This document shows positions 63,501 to 64,000 of a stretch of 64,000 nt of DNA, one piece after another. The stretch spans positions 27,643 through 91,642 of the forward strand of contig CALJPQ010000014.1 of the NCBI GenBank assembly GCA_937980645.1. The letters run 5' to 3'. Under the pieces are notes generated by a model. It was not told the DNA's origin. It made no database searches and worked only from the letters and a program-made list of their open reading frames with translations. This stretch comes from an uncultured Saprospiraceae bacterium (GTDB taxonomy: Bacteria; Bacteroidota; Bacteroidia; Chitinophagales; Saprospiraceae). The first letter of the stretch is position 1; every line of letters starts with the position of its first letter. A program made the translations under genes and the position numbers.

Positions 63501-64000
63501 CGCCTAACTATGATGATATTGATGAACCTTCCATCCAGTGCACGGCCAATGCTTACCCATCACCCGAATGGTTACAGGCCTCTGGCCGTCAGGGCTTCCC
63601 ATTAGTATTTGGCAAACCCGATGGTTGCGACTACGGATGGGGATACACAGATACTCGTATCAATGTGTGCGACGGCACCTATAAAATCGCTCGTAAATGG
63701 AATATTGTCAACTGGTGTACTGGCCAAGCAATCGAGCACAATCAGATCATCAAGGTGTCTGACATGCAGGCGCCGACGCTCAACTGCCCGGCCAACCTGA
63801 CGGTGGGTACGGATCCGTTCCAGTGCTGCGCAACGGTGGATTTGCCGGATGTGATTGTGACGGACAACTGCTCGCGCATTAAGCGCGTGAGCGCTCGCGT
63901 GATTGGGTTTGATCCGCAGACGAACCAGCAAATTGGCGAATTCATTGTTCCGGGTTCGGCGTCTGATTTTCCGGGCAACAATCCATGGGATCTGGACACG
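60512..64000 (+). CDS. Giant HYR/Ig-like surface protein, 3' truncated by window edge
   Basis: Open from ATG 60512 to the last base (1163 codons, no stop). Signal peptide (LMTLALCFWGVQVAYAQ). The first domain (about 45-235) has FPFTLYTNTYTTVNIGTNGF and PFWDDLDAD, recalling nidogen-like secreted domains. HYR-type modules follow (DNEPPKLNCPTNIIVNL; DKLPPVLSCQESFVPC; DMQAPTLNCPANLTVG). Two long, closely similar domains of about 146 residues (61700-62140 and 62771-63205) separate them. Cysteines are frequent and paired. A T9SS sorting domain is expected beyond the window but not seen. Probably exported with the small protein upstream. Confidence 0.9.
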   Translation, partial: MKKSFTRSVLLLVAKRANIQLMTLALCFWGVQVAYAQLNYVATACADPYVEIGQQPGATYLGSGDDVVFANIALPFPFTLYTNTYTTVNIGTNGFVVFQPGTNRGFTNANLPTAIAGAALYPFWDDLDADPLVVPGSGVYTRVDGTAPNRVFTIEWWRIGHFNMAVGTGDITFQVRLFENGNRLQFKYLDVLFDGPHVTFNNGLSATIGLEDVVATPRPFTLVGFNVASVNNGQCIEFVLPQACNPIAGPTLNFNTTPGLCAANATINLPTFNPPGCANGTTVGLRYSLNGGPFVNVALPASSITISVPKGANIIVWQTFLISNGATAGVATQTVNVVDNEPPKLNCPTNIIVNLNPGECCRNITWPEPTATDNCPFLQGPFQLNTINLGGNAGSVGGMVFFNINNTSGQPIVITDLGMRISAATQVNIYTKSGTHVGFETNPAAWTLAGTANATTGPFSGPFPGSPIITPAPVTNPAGGLTLGPGLWGIALHTPTAQNIYTNGNGANQTYTDGNITINLGSAANTLWGAPFTPRVWNGFVRYQIGGPAQVVQTAGPANGSSFCKDDSPFTIRYQVADAAGNTATCSFTITVNPFPNPVNALTCNNNVQISLDANCSAFVNADKVLEGGPYKCYDDYVVEVDKTLPFGNGPWIRISQGPNFPGFGTPQPLGPDDVGKTYQVRVTDPATGNRCWGFITIEDKLPPVLSCQESFVPCNDATKDSAEPFEPCADPLTILPAAPLFTINTANNGNAVGGMVFFNITNNTSLPVEVTAIGMNISGPTQVNIYARAGTHVGFETNAAAWTLVGTADGTTGPFSGPFPGNGTITPCPLATPITLPPGTFGIGLHTVSASSNYTNGTGGNQTYTDGTITLNLGSTTNAFFAAPVFTPRVWNGFVQYKKSVPPTCLPNGLTLNVNAFKIAPFTYRVPRGAGTPLMEPCSDVTLTYTDIASVTEPCSSPNVRTITRRWVARDASGNSASCTQRVNVLRPKSADLSLPPNYDDIDEPSIQCTANAYPSPEWLQASGRQGFPLVFGKPDGCDYGWGYTDTRINVCDGTYKIARKWNIVNWCTGQAIEHNQIIKVSDMQAPTLNCPANLTVGTDPFQCCATVDLPDVIVTDNCSRIKRVSARVIGFDPQTNQQIGEFIVPGSASDFPGNNPWDLDT
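61700..62140 (+). repeat. First copy of a duplicated ~146-residue domain
   Basis: Begins GGMVFFNINN and ends RVWNGFVRY. It shares long blocks with the second copy 1071 bp later, such as THVGFETN, AAWTL, GPFSGPFPG and NQTYTDG. Confidence 0.85.
62771..63205 (+). repeat. Second copy of the duplicated ~145-residue domain
   Basis: Begins GGMVFFNITN and ends RVWNGFVQY. Differs from the first copy mainly in the central proline-rich stretch (two codons shorter). Confidence 0.85.

Noticed and set aside
1..64000. tRNA or rRNA genes, riboswitches, IS elements, attachment sites
   Set aside because: No sequence with cloverleaf, rRNA-like conservation, transposase coding or flanking direct repeats was seen by eye; a covariance search was not possible.

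Overview
The window is a dense stretch of a GC-rich member of the Bacteroidota, most likely a Saprospiria/Lewinella-like gliding or surface-attached bacterium (inference). Three things point there: many proteins carry type IX secretion (T9SS) C-terminal sorting domains of both the A and B (gliding-motility) kinds; SprB-type adhesin repeats are abundant; and promoters carry the Bacteroidota -7 element TAnnTTTG rather than a sigma70 -10 box. Bacteroidota-typical families are also present (DUF5686, DUF4230, OMP_b-brl_3 receptors, S16 with an acidic tail, signal peptidase I with an extra membrane domain). No rRNA, tRNA, CRISPR array, IS element or T9SS machinery gene was seen.

Layout. 1-14.3 kb: the 3' part of a secreted M36 metallopeptidase, a class A penicillin-binding protein with a DUF4350 membrane protein, leftward lepB, an unknown 470-residue protein and rpsP, then a TonB-receptor-like outer-membrane barrel. 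14.3-20.4 kb: a leftward 2005-residue surface protein with FN3, P-domain, MAM-like, MopE-like and about 13 SprB repeats. 20.5-25.9 kb: a rightward, translationally coupled polysaccharide operon (methyltransferase, GT4, Wzy/ligase-like membrane protein, GT4, GT4). 26-33 kb: leftward K+/H+ antiporter, a type-B sorted surface protein, and a DUF1800/DUF1501 pair. 33-40.4 kb: a TMTC-like TPR membrane protein, an alpha/beta hydrolase, a broken metzincin protease gene, a YedK/HMCES DNA-crosslink protein, a small unknown protein and folA. 40.5-50.9 kb: two divergent giant adhesins, one holding thirteen 41-residue GCDS repeats. 51-57 kb: cytochrome c lipoprotein, mnmE, a possible small transcription unit, a Nudix hydrolase, DUF4230, a CapA-family protein and a sensor histidine kinase. 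57.2-64 kb: a DUF5686 barrel protein, a promoter/leader-peptide/terminator module, a small secreted protein, and the first 1163 codons of a very large HYR-type surface protein that runs off the end.

The theme is the cell envelope: wall synthesis (PBP), export (signal peptidase), surface glycan assembly, outer-membrane barrels and at least eight T9SS or otherwise exported proteins, with housekeeping genes (rpsP, folA, mnmE) between them. In Bacteroidota, T9SS clients can be anchored through a surface glycolipid, so a glycan operon divergent from a giant T9SS adhesin makes biological sense, but that link is inference.

The main points for a second look are: a metzincin gene broken by one frameshift and one in-frame TGA but otherwise undecayed; the 13 x 123-bp repeat array; an attenuator-like leader at 59.84-60.01 kb; a possible sRNA/small-protein unit at 52.95-53.30 kb; and an N-terminal cysteine-rich domain shared by three surface proteins that carry different sorting tails.
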